DNA of 64,000 bases from Capnocytophaga granulosa ATCC 51502 (GTDB lineage Bacteria > Bacteroidota > Bacteroidia > Flavobacteriales > Flavobacteriaceae): positions 366,218 to 430,217 of the forward strand of contig NZ_KE150242.1 of the NCBI RefSeq assembly GCF_000411115.1, in the 5' to 3' direction. Numbering within the stretch: position 1 is the stretch's first letter; each line of letters starts with the position of its first letter. This document shows, in pieces, positions 63,292 to 64,000 of the stretch. The notes under the pieces were generated by a model. It saw nothing but the letters and a program-made list of their open reading frames with translations, was not told the origin of the DNA and did not search any database. A program made the translations under genes and the position numbers.

Positions 63292-64000
63292 ATGGAAAGA
63301 AGAAGTTTTTTAAAGAACTCAGTATTTGCGGGATTAGGGTCTCTCCTACTTCCCTCTGTAGCACAAGCACAAGCCTCCGAGTCTTTCGCTCGTAAGAAGG
63401 CAAAGAACATTATCTATATGGTCAGCGATGGTATGAGTATCGGTACTTTGGTTATGGCAGATCTCTATAGCAAGCGTATCTTGGGACGTAGTAGTGCTTG
63501 GTTTGCACTATACGAACAGAAATTGGCCGTGAAAGCCTCTATGGATATGCAATCGGCTAGTTCTGTAGTTACCGACTCCTCCGCAGCTAGTTCCTCATGG
63601 GGCTGTGGTCACCGTATCATCAATGGAATGATCAACATTGGGGTCAATGGAGAAGAATATACTCCAATTCTGCAAAAATTTAAGAAAGCAGGTAAGAAAG
63701 TGGGTTGTGTAACTACAGTGCCTATCACTCATGCTACTCCAGCAGGTTTTTGCACTAATAGCAAGGAAAGAAAAGCCCAACCTAAAATTGCAGAAAACTA
63801 TCTTGATCTTCGTTTTGATGTCATGATGGGGGGCGGAGATAACTATTTCAGTGGTGAAAAACGTAAGGATAAGCAAGATATGTATGCTAAGTACGTGGAA
63901 AAAGGATTTACAGTGGTTAAGAATGTAACCCAGATGAATGCCGCTCCTAAGAATATACCTCTGCTTGGGGTATTTGATAGTAATGCTTTGCCTTATACCA
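63292..64000 (+). CDS. Tat-exported alkaline phosphatase, 3' truncated by window edge
   Basis: First 236 residues of an alkaline phosphatase. A twin-arginine signal (MERRSFLKNSVFAGLGSLLLP) directs export via Tat. Catalytic features: SDGMSIGT near residue 44 (metal) and VTDSSAASSSWGCG (about 91-104) containing the nucleophile Ser; HATPAGF and MMGGGDNYFS follow. The protein continues past base 64000 (family about 430-550 residues). It follows the NtrY-like kinase. Confidence 0.9.
   Translation, partial: MERRSFLKNSVFAGLGSLLLPSVAQAQASESFARKKAKNIIYMVSDGMSIGTLVMADLYSKRILGRSSAWFALYEQKLAVKASMDMQSASSVVTDSSAASSSWGCGHRIINGMINIGVNGEEYTPILQKFKKAGKKVGCVTTVPITHATPAGFCTNSKERKAQPKIAENYLDLRFDVMMGGGDNYFSGEKRKDKQDMYAKYVEKGFTVVKNVTQMNAAPKNIPLLGVFDSNALPYT

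Overview
The window is a gene-dense, moderately AT-rich stretch of chromosome from a member of the Bacteroidota, most likely Flavobacteriaceae; Capnocytophaga is my best guess from protein style, but this is inference. Evidence for the phylum: promoters of the TTTG-N19-22-TAnnTTTG type with no Shine-Dalgarno consensus; a 1490-residue DnaE with a fused proofreading exonuclease; ExbB/two-ExbD clusters; flavobacterial families such as DUF3276/PUR, DUF4268 and HU-SPOR proteins; and an exported protein with the N-terminal domain seen in large type IX-secreted/gliding-associated proteins. I see no prophage, integrated plasmid, CRISPR array or large secretion locus; most of the window is housekeeping DNA.

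Layout. 1-2.3 kb: end of prmA, ribD, then two small overlapping membrane/lipoprotein genes. 2.4-10 kb (minus): dnaE; groS-orfX-groL with an unrelated gene inserted between the chaperonin genes and a sigma-54-like promoter in front; a CYTH enzyme. 10-14.4 kb: sbcC-sbcD. 14.5-16.8 kb: ExbB / 4-TM protein / ExbD / ExbD energy-transduction operon, in which the first exbD carries a +1 frameshift in an A6 tract. 16.8-27.5 kb: tRNA-Ser(GGA), asparaginase, acyltransferase, tatD, fbp, rsmI, a structured inverted-repeat element that may be a small RNA, a thioesterase, dnaA, an HU/SPOR protein, pdxH and a DUF3108 protein. 27.7-37.4 kb (plus): YD-repeat lipoprotein, metF, TerB/DnaJ protein, pdhA-pdhC, an NlpC/P60 protein lacking its catalytic Cys, rlmH, DUF4268, udk, divIC-like, PUR protein. 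37.4-41.8 kb (minus): SLC13/TrkA-C transporter, glmM, a secreted membrane protein. 42-52.2 kb (plus): CopD-like protein, xer recombinase, hpf, a 30-residue membrane peptide, pncA, glycosyltransferase, dapB, small conserved proteins, rluD-type synthase, GNAT, aroB, a sensor kinase, a second glycosyltransferase. 52.2-52.5 kb: a 169-bp nested inverted repeat (MITE-like). 52.5-58.1 kb (minus): PaaK-like ligase, engB, alpha/beta hydrolase, gliding-domain/SPOR protein, thiL. 58.3-64 kb: HerA-like ATPase, lipoprotein, GNAT-like protein, NtrY-like kinase, and the start of a Tat-exported alkaline phosphatase.

The most interesting observations are the groS-orfX-groL arrangement with its sigma-54-like promoter; the structured element at 22525-22657 (12-bp perfect terminal inverted repeats, nested stems, two apical hairpins and a plus-strand promoter); the MITE-like element at 52289-52457; the exbD frameshift; the Cys-to-Ser NlpC/P60 protein; and the gliding-domain/SPOR fusion. 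Nothing here is demonstrably a new multi-gene system; the first two items are the best candidates for undescribed biology.
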